Source of the DNA: a virus | Reading direction: 5' to 3' (one strand) | IMG/VR virus record: IMGVR_UViG_3300035438_000885 | Coordinates: 1-29,444 of that record | Length of the DNA: 29,444 bases | Shown: positions 12,176 through 19,482 of the stretch, piece after piece | Layout of the letters: each line of letters opens with the position of its first letter | Position numbering within the stretch: the stretch's first letter is position 1 | The notes under the pieces: generated by a model | Seen by the model: the letters and a program-made list of their open reading frames with translations, nothing else | What the model was told of the DNA's origin: nothing | Database searches by the model: none | Position numbers and translations under genes: made by a program

Positions 12176-14656
12176 ATGCAAGAACTATCTGCCGTATTCG
12201 GGCAAGTACAGGAATTATTATCTGCTGGTATATCCATTGTACCAGTACGTGACAAAGCAGAAACAAAACAAGATGGCACTATCATACCTGCCAAAGTAGC
12301 CTATTCTGGTTGGAAACAATATCAATCTACTATAATAAGCAAAGAAGCACTATGGTATGAGATGGATAAGCATAATACTACAGCTATTGCTATGGTATGC
12401 GGTAGCGTATCGGGTAACTTAGAGATAATAGATATTGACTGCAAACACTGGAATGGTATCGATGGGCGGCTTTTTAGCGATATACGCCAAATATACCCCG
12501 AACTATGGTATCGCCTTAGAATACACAAAACACCGTCAGGTGGCTATCATATACTATATAGGATTGCAGACGGTAAAGCGCAAGGAAATAAAAAATTGGC
12601 ATGGAAAGCAGATGTTAAAGAGTGCGGCATTGAAACAAGGGGAGAAGGTGGTTATGCACTCGCACCCCCCTCAATGGGTTATTCTATACATCAGGGTGCT
12701 AACATACCCCTAATCACACAATCAGAGCGTGATAGCTTGATTAATTTATGTATCAGCTACAACCAACGCATCAAAGCAGAAGTAAGCTATAAGCCCACTA
12801 AAAAGCAGACCGATTACTATGATGAAAACCCATTTGACCACTTTAACGGTAGCATAGCAGCAGAGGACATATTAACAGCTAATGGTTATAAAATATTTAA
12901 TGACCATGATATGTACCGCAGGTGGACACGACCTAACAGAAATGAAGGTGGCGTATCTGTAACATTTCGGAAAGATTACCGATTATATTATTTTTTCACC
13001 ACATCAACCGAATTTGAGGCGGGAAAATGGTTAACACCAGCAGCAGTACTATGTACACTTAATTTCGGTGGGGACTACAAAAAACTATATAGGCACTTAG
13101 TAGATAGTGGATATGGTAAAATTAAACATGAACATGAACAACGTATAATTAAGACCGCTACAGCATATAATACCCCTACACCTGCTAACATATCAGATGA
13201 GGCTAAGCAGTTTGTACAGGATATACTAATAAAGGCTACAGAAACGCACCCACATGGCATATTTTGGGCAATAAACGACAAAGGTAGTACATACATAAGC
13301 CGAGAGAAATTATACACCGTTTCGCATGGTTTAGGCTACAGACTACATAAAGAAGATGTAACCAAAATACAAGGCTACAAAATATGTCGTACAGATGCAC
13401 GTACCTACTTTGATGAACTTAAAGCATACATACATATCGAAGATGCCGAAGAGTATGAAACAGTTTTTAATGCGTTAGATGAATTTATCCAAAAGTCAGG
13501 AAAACATATCATTGCTAGCCTACCCATATTAGATACATCAGTCATACTGACTCCAACAAAACACCTATCATATAAATTCTATAATAATTGCTATGCTACT
13601 ATTGATAAAGACGGTGTAGAAGTGTTACCATATACCAGCCTACCCACCAATAAATTGATATGGGAAAACAAAATACAACTACGTGACCTAACAGTAACAA
13701 CAGATAACACCCATAAAAATTCACTTTACTACAAGTATCTTGACCTATCAGTTAGTGTTACACCACACGTATTGCAATGTATTGGCTATCTATGCCACGA
13801 ATTTAAAGACGAATCAGACGCATATATAGTAGTATTAGTGGAACAATGCCCCGACCCTAAATCGGGTGGTGGTAGCGGTAAAAACATATTTAGCAATATG
13901 CTTAAATACGCTACAAGTGTAAAGAACCTACCCGGTAGCCAAGTTGTATTAGATAAGGATTTTTTACAGTCATGGGACTACGAAAAGGTGCTATCTATAT
14001 CAGATGTGCCGAAAAAGTTTGACTTTCTATTCCTTAAAGAATTGTCATCAGGTAACGGTATCAACAAAAAGCTATTCAAAAATATAAGTACTGTTGATGT
14101 GGGTGATATGCCAAAGCTATTAGTCAGCACAAATTACAGTTATGAGGTGTCAGACGGTGGTTTAAGGCGTAGGATTATACCGATAGAGTTTACAGACTTT
14201 TTTACAAAGGCAGGAGGCGTAAATACCCACTTTGGGAAGATGTTTCCTACAGACTGGACCACCGAAGATTGGCAAGCCTACGACAACATTATCCTTGCAT
14301 CAATCCAACAATGGCTTAAAGTCATGAGGCTTACAGCCCCACAATTAACGGAAGGTGGGTGGACTAAACAATTTGAACAAGAGTACGGATTACTAACTTT
14401 ACAGTTCATAGAAGAAAATATTACAGAATGGAAACTTATAAAAAAAGTGCAAGTTAAAGCGTTCAATAACACCTACGATACCTTTTATTCTGATAATGGG
14501 GGTAACAAATTGTATAAATTATCATCTATTCGGCTTAATTCAGCACTAGAAAGCTATTGCAATAAGCATGAAATACACTTTGAAAAACAAGTGCTAATCA
14601 AAGAAAATGGTATAGTTGATAGATATAAGTTATTTGATAGTCCCGAAAAAAAATAG
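12176..14656 (+). CDS. Primase-helicase (prim-pol plus SF3 helicase)
   Basis: An 826-residue replication protein. The N-terminal prim-pol (archaeo-eukaryotic primase) domain shows LEIIDIDCK (82-90, D86 and D88 for metal), SGGYHILYRI (121-130) and ETRGEGGYALAPPS (153-166). The C-terminal half is an SF3-type helicase with Walker A SGGGSGKN (563-570) and a following acidic/sensor region (VLSISDVPKKFDF, then LLVSTNYSYEVSDGGLRRR). Such fusions unwind and prime at phage and plasmid origins. It is preceded by the structured leader and followed immediately by the iteron region, the arrangement expected for an initiator-helicase beside its origin. Confidence 0.9.
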   Translation: MQELSAVFGQVQELLSAGISIVPVRDKAETKQDGTIIPAKVAYSGWKQYQSTIISKEALWYEMDKHNTTAIAMVCGSVSGNLEIIDIDCKHWNGIDGRLFSDIRQIYPELWYRLRIHKTPSGGYHILYRIADGKAQGNKKLAWKADVKECGIETRGEGGYALAPPSMGYSIHQGANIPLITQSERDSLINLCISYNQRIKAEVSYKPTKKQTDYYDENPFDHFNGSIAAEDILTANGYKIFNDHDMYRRWTRPNRNEGGVSVTFRKDYRLYYFFTTSTEFEAGKWLTPAAVLCTLNFGGDYKKLYRHLVDSGYGKIKHEHEQRIIKTATAYNTPTPANISDEAKQFVQDILIKATETHPHGIFWAINDKGSTYISREKLYTVSHGLGYRLHKEDVTKIQGYKICRTDARTYFDELKAYIHIEDAEEYETVFNALDEFIQKSGKHIIASLPILDTSVILTPTKHLSYKFYNNCYATIDKDGVEVLPYTSLPTNKLIWENKIQLRDLTVTTDNTHKNSLYYKYLDLSVSVTPHVLQCIGYLCHEFKDESDAYIVVLVEQCPDPKSGGGSGKNIFSNMLKYATSVKNLPGSQVVLDKDFLQSWDYEKVLSISDVPKKFDFLFLKELSSGNGINKKLFKNISTVDVGDMPKLLVSTNYSYEVSDGGLRRRIIPIEFTDFFTKAGGVNTHFGKMFPTDWTTEDWQAYDNIILASIQQWLKVMRLTAPQLTEGGWTKQFEQEYGLLTLQFIEENITEWKLIKKVQVKAFNNTYDTFYSDNGGNKLYKLSSIRLNSALESYCNKHEIHFEKQVLIKENGIVDRYKLFDSPEKK

Positions 14657-14690
14657 CAATTTAGCATCAGAAGTGCCATTTTAGGCAAAA

Positions 14691-15012
14691 GGTAACAAAC
14701 TTCCTTGTTACCTTTTCAAAGTTTGTTACCAAGTTTGTTACCGATAAGCCTTTGATTATCAATGACTTATACAAAAGGTAACAGAGTTACAGACTTTTTT
14801 ACTTAATTACGTGTATAGAGAAAAAAAAAGAAGAGAGTAGTAAAAGCAAAAAATAAAAGGTCTGCAACTTTTTTTATTATTATAGAATGCTATGAAAAAT
14901 GGGTAAAAGTTTGTTACCTGACGTTTTGGGCGAAAAAAGCACTGATTATCAATGAGTTAGCGGTAACAAAGTTGCTAAAAAAAGGTAACAAAGTTGGTCA
15001 AGGTTTGTTACC
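14691..15012. repeat. Iteron-rich non-coding region, probable replication origin
   Basis: The 412-base gap 14657-15068 has no convincing gene. It carries about nine copies of GGTAACAAA or its complement TTTGTTACC: at 14691, 14707 (shorter), 14721, 14733, 14777 (imperfect), 14909, 14962, 14984 and 15003, two of them as a tandem 12-base repeat (14719-14742). A second direct repeat, TGATTATCAATGA[C/G]TTA, occurs at 14753-14769 and 14943-14959. Between the repeat groups lies an A/T-rich tract (about 14800-14885) suitable for unwinding. Position beside the primase-helicase and presence of a DnaA-domain protein support an origin. Confidence 0.7.
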
Positions 15013-15068
15013 CAACACTTAAATAACAAAACACAATTTAAACTAAAACAACTTTTACACTTAGAGCA

Positions 15069-15446
15069 ATGACAAAACAACAACTACTCGAACAAGATGC
15101 AATAGGTTGGGCATCAGAAGATAAACTACAAGCCGCATGTTACCAATGGGCGCATAACACCTATCCTGAAATAAGAGGTACATTGTTTAGCGTTCCGAAT
15201 GGTGGGTACAGAAACAAAATAGAGGTTATGAAAATGAAAGCTACAGGGCTTACATCAGGTGTACCCGATATGCTTTGTGTGTATGGCGGCAAATTGACCG
15301 CAATAGAGCTGAAAAATGGGGCGAATGGTGTACTTAGTAGGGAACAGAAAGAACTACACCTTATTTGGGCTAAAAACGGGCATTACGTGCATGTTTGCAG
15401 AACGGCAAGTGATTGGATTAATGTAATTGAAAATTTAGTCCCATGA
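15069..15446 (+). CDS. VRR-NUC domain nuclease
   Basis: A 125-residue protein matching the VRR-NUC branch of PD-(D/E)XK nucleases: GTLFSVPNGGYRNK (37-50), SGVPDMLCV (63-71, catalytic Asp67), AIELKNGANG (78-87, E80-x-K82) and LSREQKELHLIWAKNGHYV. Stand-alone VRR-NUC proteins are frequent in phages and are thought to cut branched or replication-intermediate DNA. It starts after the iteron region and overlaps the HNH-like gene by 4 bases (ATGA). Confidence 0.88.
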   Translation: MTKQQLLEQDAIGWASEDKLQAACYQWAHNTYPEIRGTLFSVPNGGYRNKIEVMKMKATGLTSGVPDMLCVYGGKLTAIELKNGANGVLSREQKELHLIWAKNGHYVHVCRTASDWINVIENLVP

Positions 15447-15763
15447 AAATACAAATTAGAATACCACAATCGGAACGGCTTATAGTGCTAAACAAGTACG
15501 GGTGCAAATGTGCATATTGCGGTAATGCACTAACCCTAGCCACATTAAAACTAGACAGCACTAATAACCAGTTATACCCAAGCTGTATGAGGTGTAAGAG
15601 GCGTAAAGGTAGTAAAAGTATTGAGCAGTTTAGGCTACACATATCGGTAGTACATAAGCAGCTACAATATCTTAACAGCAAGTACAGTTTGTGCAAGGAT
15701 TACGGATTGGTTAAAGATGTAAGTAATGAGGTTTTATTTCACTTTGAAAAATATAAAAAATGA
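15443..15763 (+). CDS. HNH-like zinc protein
   Basis: A 106-residue protein with the two-CxxC framework of HNH endonucleases: CKCAYCG (21-27) and LYPSCMRCKRRKGSKSIEQF (44-63). In active HNH enzymes a His (often DH or HH) precedes the middle strand; here that place reads LKLDST, with Asp38 but no neighbouring His, so catalysis is doubtful. Overlaps both neighbours by 4 bases. Either a divergent HNH nuclease or a DNA-binding relative. Confidence 0.75.
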   Translation: MKIQIRIPQSERLIVLNKYGCKCAYCGNALTLATLKLDSTNNQLYPSCMRCKRRKGSKSIEQFRLHISVVHKQLQYLNSKYSLCKDYGLVKDVSNEVLFHFEKYKK

Positions 15764-16053
15764 CAACTAACGAGATAATAACGGAACTGGTATCTTATGA
15801 TGGGTGGGATATAGCTCAAGAAAAACATACCCAACTATTTAATAACTACCTAACCGACCTTAACATACTGCATAGGGTGGCGGTGAAGGTGTACTATGAA
15901 TTTAGGGACTTATGCGACACAGTAGACCAATTCCACGATGTGAGGTTTAATATGTTTAACTCTTTTTATCAAGAACCAATCAACGGAGAATACATAACGC
16001 TTGCAACGGCTACTGCTGAGGCTATAATTTACCTTAAATCATACAAGCCATAG
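15760..16053 (+). CDS. Hypothetical 97-aa protein
   Basis: A 97-residue, mainly helical protein (MTTNEIITELVSYDGWDIAQ...), last gene of the rightward replication block, overlapping the HNH-like gene as ATGA. It ends 20 bases before a strong bidirectional terminator. No family recognised. Confidence 0.7.
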   Translation: MTTNEIITELVSYDGWDIAQEKHTQLFNNYLTDLNILHRVAVKVYYEFRDLCDTVDQFHDVRFNMFNSFYQEPINGEYITLATATAEAIIYLKSYKP

Positions 16054-16070
16054 TAACACCTACCTACAAT

Positions 16071-16108
16071 AAAAAAGCCCCCAAAATCGAAAGATATGGG
16101 GGCTTTAA
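16071..16108. terminator. Bidirectional intrinsic terminator
   Basis: AAAGCCCCC (16074-16082) and GGGGGCTTT (16098-16106) form a perfect 9-pair stem with A/T on both sides. It lies between the rightward genes ending at 16053 and the leftward gene ending at 16111, so it can stop transcription from both directions. Confidence 0.85.
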
Positions 16109-16110
16109 TG

Positions 16111-16416
16111 CTATATTGCGGTGGTCATTGCATCAACCCACTTTTGCACGCTACCATGTTTACTGATTATAGCGGCTTTTACGGTTGGTTTTATTCTGAT
16201 AGTGGTAATCTCTTTTGGTGCGTTACCTTGTTTCTTTCGTTGTTCAGCTCGGATAATCTGCCAAGCGTTTGCCCATGCTTTTGGTTCGCTTAATTGCTTG
16301 TTGTATTTTATGTTACCAATTACCACCCAAAATACGGTGTTTTGTGTATGTGACTTACACTCCGCATCGGGATAAAACTGTAAAACCTTTACCTTACTTA
16401 TGATTGTTCTAGGCAT
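16111..16416 (-). CDS. Hypothetical 101-aa basic protein
   Basis: A 101-residue protein starting MPRTIISKVKVLQFYPDAEC, basic, with PKAWANAWQIIRAEQRKKQG in the middle and a Thr/Ile/Lys-rich end. Last gene of the second leftward block; stop is 3 bases from the terminator. No family recognised, nucleic-acid binding possible from charge only. Confidence 0.7.
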   Translation of the reverse strand: MPRTIISKVKVLQFYPDAECKSHTQNTVFWVVIGNIKYNKQLSEPKAWANAWQIIRAEQRKKQGNAPKEITTIRIKPTVKAAIISKHGSVQKWVDAMTTAI

Positions 16417-16417
16417 G

Positions 16418-16483
16418 TTAGTAGTTTTGAATTAGTGCCGCAAGTATCAGCAGCGTTAAGAATATTATTATTTTGCGTATCAT
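16418..16483 (-). CDS. Possible 21-aa membrane peptide
   Basis: A 21-codon frame, MIRKIIIFLTLLILAALIQN plus Tyr: a basic start then one hydrophobic span. It exactly fills the gap between two leftward genes (4 bases after one stop, 1 base before the next start), and resembles the other membrane miniproteins of this phage. Very short, so chance cannot be excluded. Confidence 0.4.
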   Translation of the reverse strand: MIRKIIIFLTLLILAALIQNY

Positions 16484-16487
16484 GTGG

Positions 16488-16913
16488 TTATGGTTGAATT
16501 GGTAAATTAATAAGGTCGCTTAATGCAATGTAGTGGGTAAAATTTGACAAGTATTGACCGTTACCGATATAAATAGTTATATCATCATACCTATTCAATT
16601 CTAAAGTACCTGTAAACATTTGCGTAGGTTCATTAATATGCATAGCTACAACAGTATCAATCGGTAGGTCATTTGCGTCAATTTTACGCCACATTACGGG
16701 CTTATCTGTATCAGCCCCTAGTATCTCTACATTCAATGCTTTTCCCTCATCAGAAAAGCAATATAATAGTGGGTAATTCTCAAACCTAATACCTATGAAA
16801 TTATCAGATTGAACTTCTATAATTTCACCTACCCAACCGCTAACATTTAAATTAGTTCCTGTACTTGCGGTAATCACTTTTACTTTTTGCCCTACTTTGA
16901 AATTGTGTGTCAT
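16488..16913 (-). CDS. Hypothetical 141-aa beta-rich protein
   Basis: A 141-residue protein from ATG at 16913 (a TTG at 16940 would add 9 residues). The first ~55 residues (FKVGQKVKVITASTGTNLNV, GWVGEIIEVQSDNFIGIRFE) look like a KOW/SH3-type small barrel with repeated Val/Gly turns. The second half, VMWRKIDANDLPIDTVVAMH and on, is unfamiliar. No function assigned; SH3-like barrels commonly bind proteins or nucleic acids. Confidence 0.7.
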   Translation of the reverse strand: MTHNFKVGQKVKVITASTGTNLNVSGWVGEIIEVQSDNFIGIRFENYPLLYCFSDEGKALNVEILGADTDKPVMWRKIDANDLPIDTVVAMHINEPTQMFTGTLELNRYDDITIYIGNGQYLSNFTHYIALSDLINLPIQP

Positions 16914-16989
16914 AAAATATGTGTTTAGTTTTGCCACCAATAGCCGCCTGAATTAACAGAGCGGCTTGTGGGTGTTGGTTTTGAAGTGT

Positions 16990-17211
16990 TTAGAAATCAG
17001 TTGTGAATGTGTGTTTAGCTTGTAACTTTTTAAGTTTAGCTGGTGTAACAATTTCTCCGTTACCATTAGCCCAACGGATATAAATAGGCGACATTTGCAT
17101 AATCCTAAAGTCTACATTTTGTTTTATTTCATCTACTGTAGTTGGGGTATATTTACCCATTGGCATAGCGCAAGATGTCTGCGTAAAAGTTGCGTTGTAT
17201 TGTGTGTTCAT
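16990..17211 (-). CDS. Hypothetical 73-aa protein
   Basis: A 73-residue protein (MNTQYNATFTQTSCAMPMGK...) starting about 23 bases from the -7-like element at 17234-17241. No domain recognised. A hairpin (AGCCGC at 16942-16947 with GCGGCT at 16961-16966) follows its 3' end, between it and the next leftward gene. Confidence 0.65.
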   Translation of the reverse strand: MNTQYNATFTQTSCAMPMGKYTPTTVDEIKQNVDFRIMQMSPIYIRWANGNGEIVTPAKLKKLQAKHTFTTDF

Positions 17212-17233
17212 AACTGTGTGTTGTTTGTTTTTT

Positions 17234-17264
17234 CAAAGGTAATACAAAGTAAATTACTAACCTA
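17234..17264 (-). promoter_or_regulatory. Promoter-like element C, second leftward block
   Basis: On the minus strand TACCTTTG (17234-17241) matches the -7 box. The -33 position reads TTAGG rather than TTTG. The spacer begins TTAGTAAT as in the promoter at 17651-17682, suggesting a shared regulator site. Confidence 0.5.
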
Positions 17265-17282
17265 ATTTATTTTGAAAAGTTT

Positions 17283-17306
17283 TGCAGTTGGTTGGATGCT
17301 GCACCC
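17283..17306 (-). repeat. Hairpin element GGG[CT]GCAGCATC...ACTGCA, copy 1
   Basis: Minus strand reads GGGTGCAGCATC, 6 bases, then ACTGCA, forming a TGCAG/CTGCA hairpin. A second copy with the same framework is at 18468-18489. Both lie in gaps between leftward genes. Confidence 0.45.
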
Positions 17307-17314
17307 CGAAAATA

Positions 17315-17629
17315 TTAAAGATGAGTATAAAGCCCTGTATATTGAGTAAAAATATCTTGTAACATATCGCAATAAACACCTTCAATACTTGCTTTTGTTT
17401 TTCTGTTAAACTGTTTGTCTACACTGAAAAAAGTCATATCGTATGTGTCCATTGAATTAAGGGTAATAGTAAGATATTGCGCTTGTATCTTGTTACGTGT
17501 TAACTTCATGCTTAGATAATTTTCACCAGCACCGAAGTTTTTACTACCTGTCATAGCGATGAATTTGTTACCGCCTAATTGCGCTAGTATTGTTTGCGCT
17601 ACTTCCATGTTGTTTTGTGTCTGTGTCAT
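17315..17629 (-). CDS. Hypothetical 104-aa protein
   Basis: A 104-residue protein from ATG at 17629 (MTQTQNNMEVAQTILAQLGG). An upstream TTG at 17653 lies inside the -7 box and is rejected as start. The middle part (AMTGSKNFGAGENYLSMKLT, YLTITLNSMDTYDMTFFSVD) is beta-rich and resembles phage early proteins of unknown role. It has its own promoter at 17651-17682. Confidence 0.7.
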   Translation of the reverse strand: MTQTQNNMEVAQTILAQLGGNKFIAMTGSKNFGAGENYLSMKLTRNKIQAQYLTITLNSMDTYDMTFFSVDKQFNRKTKASIEGVYCDMLQDIFTQYTGLYTHL

Positions 17630-17650
17630 TGTGTGTTTGTTTTTGTGATA

Positions 17651-17682
17651 CAAAGATAATTCAAGGCGTATTACTAACCAAA
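17651..17682 (-). promoter_or_regulatory. Promoter B, second leftward block
   Basis: Minus strand TTTG (17679-17682), 20 bases, TATCTTTG (17651-17658), a near-perfect Bacteroidota promoter about 20 bases upstream of the ATG at 17629. Confidence 0.75.
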
Positions 17683-17698
17683 TAAAAGTACAACTATT

Positions 17699-17920
17699 TT
17701 AAAAAATATTTTCTATCTCTTCCCTAAACTGTTTACGATACCAATCGTTCCTGTGTTTAAATTCACTTTCATTATCAACGTAAAACCTTTGCACCGTAAT
17801 TGTTCCGTAAGTACCAAAGCGAGTATTTTTAACCATATCTTTAAACTTTTGGTACTGCTTATCAGTTTTAATATTGTACCAATAATCTATGATTGATTGT
17901 ATTTTGTTTATTGTTTGCAT
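17699..17920 (-). CDS. Hypothetical 73-aa protein
   Basis: A 73-residue protein beginning MQTINKIQSIIDYWYNIKTD, rich in aromatic and charged residues, basic overall. It begins 9 bases after the stop of the frame at 17930. No family recognised. Confidence 0.65.
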   Translation of the reverse strand: MQTINKIQSIIDYWYNIKTDKQYQKFKDMVKNTRFGTYGTITVQRFYVDNESEFKHRNDWYRKQFREEIENIF

Positions 17921-17929
17921 GGTGTTTGC

Positions 17930-18137
17930 TTATTTTCCCATCAATAATTCCGCTACCAATTCAGCACCTTCAAGCGTATCGCAATGGTTTGGATTACAAA
18001 GGTTTTTATCGTGGAATAAACCATCTTGTGATTGTCTGCATAGTACAACGTTATAACCATCAGATAGTGGGTAAATACGCACCTGCCAATCGTTTGCAGT
18101 GTGGTATTTGTACGTGGGTGTTTGTGTATGTTAGCAT
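17930..18137 (-). pseudogene. Small gene with apparent frameshift near its start
   Basis: Between the genes at 17699 and 18139 a minus-strand frame ends with TAA at 17930 and reads cleanly for ~60 codons (for example YKYHTANDWQVRIYPLSDGY), but it has no ATG; the only in-frame alternative is GTG at 18082 (50 residues). The ATG expected from gene spacing, at 18137, lies in another frame (MLTYTNTHV...) and meets a stop after 25 codons. Skipping one base near 18113 would join the two. Either a broken gene, a sequencing slip, or an unusual start. Confidence 0.5.
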
Positions 18138-18138
18138 A

Positions 18139-18444
18139 TTACCACCTCCCGATTATTCTTCTACCTTTATTGCCCTTTAATAGGCTATTTAAGGCTTTCG
18201 ATAATGATGTGGTATTGGTGTATATGTGCAGCTCGTTTTCTTTCTTACCTGCCATGTATTGCGATACCTCATAACAACCACCTTCATATAATATCTGCAT
18301 ACCGTCATAAATACTATCTCCTTTTCTTTTTATTGGGCTAATTGTTATGCAATCATTTTCGGACTTGCCAGCCTTAATAATTACGTTATTTTGTATTGCT
18401 ACATTGTTGATAAATATGCGGTCTTGTTCTGTGAGGTGTTTCAT
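18139..18444 (-). CDS. Hypothetical 101-aa protein
   Basis: A 101-residue protein (MKHLTEQDRIFINNVAIQNN...), with NVIIKAGKSENDCITISPIK in the centre and a basic end (LLKGNKGRRIIGRW). It follows the hairpin element copy 2 in the leader. No family recognised. Confidence 0.7.
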   Translation of the reverse strand: MKHLTEQDRIFINNVAIQNNVIIKAGKSENDCITISPIKRKGDSIYDGMQILYEGGCYEVSQYMAGKKENELHIYTNTTSLSKALNSLLKGNKGRRIIGRW

Positions 18445-18467
18445 AATATAAATTTTAGTGTGCTTAA

Positions 18468-18489
18468 TGCAGTGTGAGATGCTGCGCCC
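18468..18489 (-). repeat. Hairpin element GGG[CT]GCAGCATC...ACTGCA, copy 2
   Basis: Minus strand GGGCGCAGCATC, 4 bases, ACTGCA: same framework as the element at 17283-17306, again in the gap upstream of a leftward gene. Confidence 0.45.
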
Positions 18490-18502
18490 TGTGTGGTGTT
18501 AG

Positions 18503-18718
18503 TTAGTTTAATTTAGATAGCCACTGATTAGCTTTTTTTATTGCTGTTTTTTCTGTGGCAAACCTTTTTCTATTGATGCAGTCTGTTTGTCTTTCGGTGT
18601 AGGTATCAGAAAATTTGTAATTGTGTACAAAACAGTAATGAACCGAATAAGTACCGTCTACAGTATTTTTTGTTATTACTGTTTCTCTTGTGTCGTTTGC
18701 GTTTGTTAAAGTTGTCAT
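18503..18718 (-). CDS. Hypothetical 71-aa protein, first gene of second leftward block
   Basis: A 71-residue protein, MTTLTNANDTRETVITKNTV..., with strand-like Thr/Tyr-rich middle (DGTYSVHYCFVHNYKFSDTY) and a basic helical end (RKRFATEKTAIKKANQWLSK). The layout of strand hairpin plus C-terminal helix could be a small DNA-binding fold, but no family is recognised. It starts about 38 bases after the -7-like element at 18756-18763. Confidence 0.65.
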   Translation of the reverse strand: MTTLTNANDTRETVITKNTVDGTYSVHYCFVHNYKFSDTYTERQTDCINRKRFATEKTAIKKANQWLSKLN

Positions 18719-18755
18719 TTTTTTGTGTTTTTAGTTGTTTGTGTGTTTTACTATG

Positions 18756-18763
18756 TAAAGGTA
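18756..18763 (-). promoter_or_regulatory. Promoter-like element A (-7), second leftward block
   Basis: Minus strand TACCTTTA, one mismatch from TAnnTTTG. The preceding TATTACTTTTTGAAT resembles the spacer of promoter B (AATACGCCTTGAAT), so the shared block may be an operator. No clear -33 TTTG at 19 bases. Confidence 0.4.
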
Positions 18764-18858
18764 ATTCAAAAAGTAATACAGAGTGTATTATTGTGGAATT
18801 ATTTTGAGATATTTTTTATTGTAATACTGCATAGGGTGAAAAGTAGTTAGTATTTTTG

Positions 18859-19031
18859 CATTGATACCAGAGCGATAGAACAGATGCAATGTGAGTGTCA
18901 ATTCATTGCCAGTCTGACCAACTGATTACAATTTGACAAAATAAAAGTACCTGTAAGTTTAGCACCAAATGATTTAAAATCGGGGCGCAAAAATACCAGT
19001 TCGTAAAGGGGCTCTGGGGTTCGGTTGGTGC
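18859..19031. other. Hairpin-rich non-coding region upstream of terminase (candidate packaging site)
   Basis: The 356-base gap 18719-19074 has no convincing gene. It holds CATTG/CAATG (18859-18863, 18887-18891), GTCAA/TTGAC (18897-18901, 18933-18937) with an inner CAGT/ACTG hairpin, and a 70-base unit bounded by the perfect repeat GCACCAA (18962-18968) / TTGGTGC (19025-19031) with two inner hairpins (GATT/AATC and CCAG/CTGG). The last unit is conspicuously G-rich compared with its surroundings. The place just before the small terminase is where cos or pac sites usually lie. A -7-like TATTTTTG at 18851-18858 precedes it. Confidence 0.4.
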
Positions 19032-19055
19032 AGAATACTATTTTACATACCTTTA
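19025..19055 (+). promoter_or_regulatory. Promoter for terminase genes
   Basis: TTG (19025-19027), 20 bases, TACCTTTA (19048-19055), 20 bases upstream of the ATG at 19075. The -33 triplet lies inside the 3' arm of the GCACCAA/TTGGTGC repeat. Confidence 0.55.
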
Positions 19056-19074
19056 CACTCAAAATATATATGTT

Positions 19075-19482
19075 ATGGGCAAAATGAATGATGAGATATT
19101 CACCCAAATATGTGAGATAACCTCAAATACTTCTAAAGGTATTCAAGTTATAATGCAAGATTATGATATAAGCGTTGGTACTTTTTGGAACTTTAAAGAG
19201 AGTTCACCACAAAGAATTGAACAATACGCACGTGCGAAGAATATGCAGTTACTTATACTTGCTGGTGAGATACTGAGCATATCAGACGATAAAAGCGGAG
19301 ATGTATTAGACGGTGATTTAGGTAAGACTGGTAACAGTGCTGCGGTTAATCGTGCCAAGTTGCAGACTGATTCACGTAAATGGTTACTCTCTAAACTTGC
19401 ACCGAAAGAGTACGGGGATAAGGTAGCAGTTGAGCATGAGGGCAATGTAAATCATGTTGTTACTGGTATGAAAATAGTATAA
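19075..19482 (+). CDS. terS: Terminase small subunit
   Basis: A 135-residue protein. The N-terminal half fits a helix-turn-helix DNA-recognition domain (EITSNTSKGIQVIMQDYDIS, SVGTFWNFKE), and the C-terminal RAKLQTDSRKWLLSKLAPKE with YGDK is the characteristic segment of phage small terminases. It would recognise the packaging site and load DNA onto TerL. It directly precedes terL, sharing one base (TAATG). A start at the second ATG (19084) is equally possible. Confidence 0.88.
   Translation: MGKMNDEIFTQICEITSNTSKGIQVIMQDYDISVGTFWNFKESSPQRIEQYARAKNMQLLILAGEILSISDDKSGDVLDGDLGKTGNSAAVNRAKLQTDSRKWLLSKLAPKEYGDKVAVEHEGNVNHVVTGMKIV

Noticed and set aside
12067-12252. Plus-strand 61-codon frame in the leader before the primase gene
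   Set aside because: It runs through the terminator and overlaps the primase start; its composition and position indicate a chance frame.
14691-15012. Repeated GGTAACAAA elements as a CRISPR array
   Set aside because: Repeats are only 9-12 bases, occur in both orientations with irregular spacing, and no cas operon is present; the Cas4-like nuclease stands alone without Cas1 or Cas2.
18962-19031. tRNA-like layout: 7-base GCACCAA/TTGGTGC ends around a 70-base unit
   Set aside because: The TTCG sequence lies only two bases from the 3' arm, there is no 5-pair T stem with a 7-base loop, and no anticodon arm of the proper size on either strand.
18898-19107. Minus-strand 69-codon frame over the terminase upstream region
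   Set aside because: It starts inside terS and covers the terminase promoter and hairpins; not annotated as a gene, though its sequence is mentioned as something to search.
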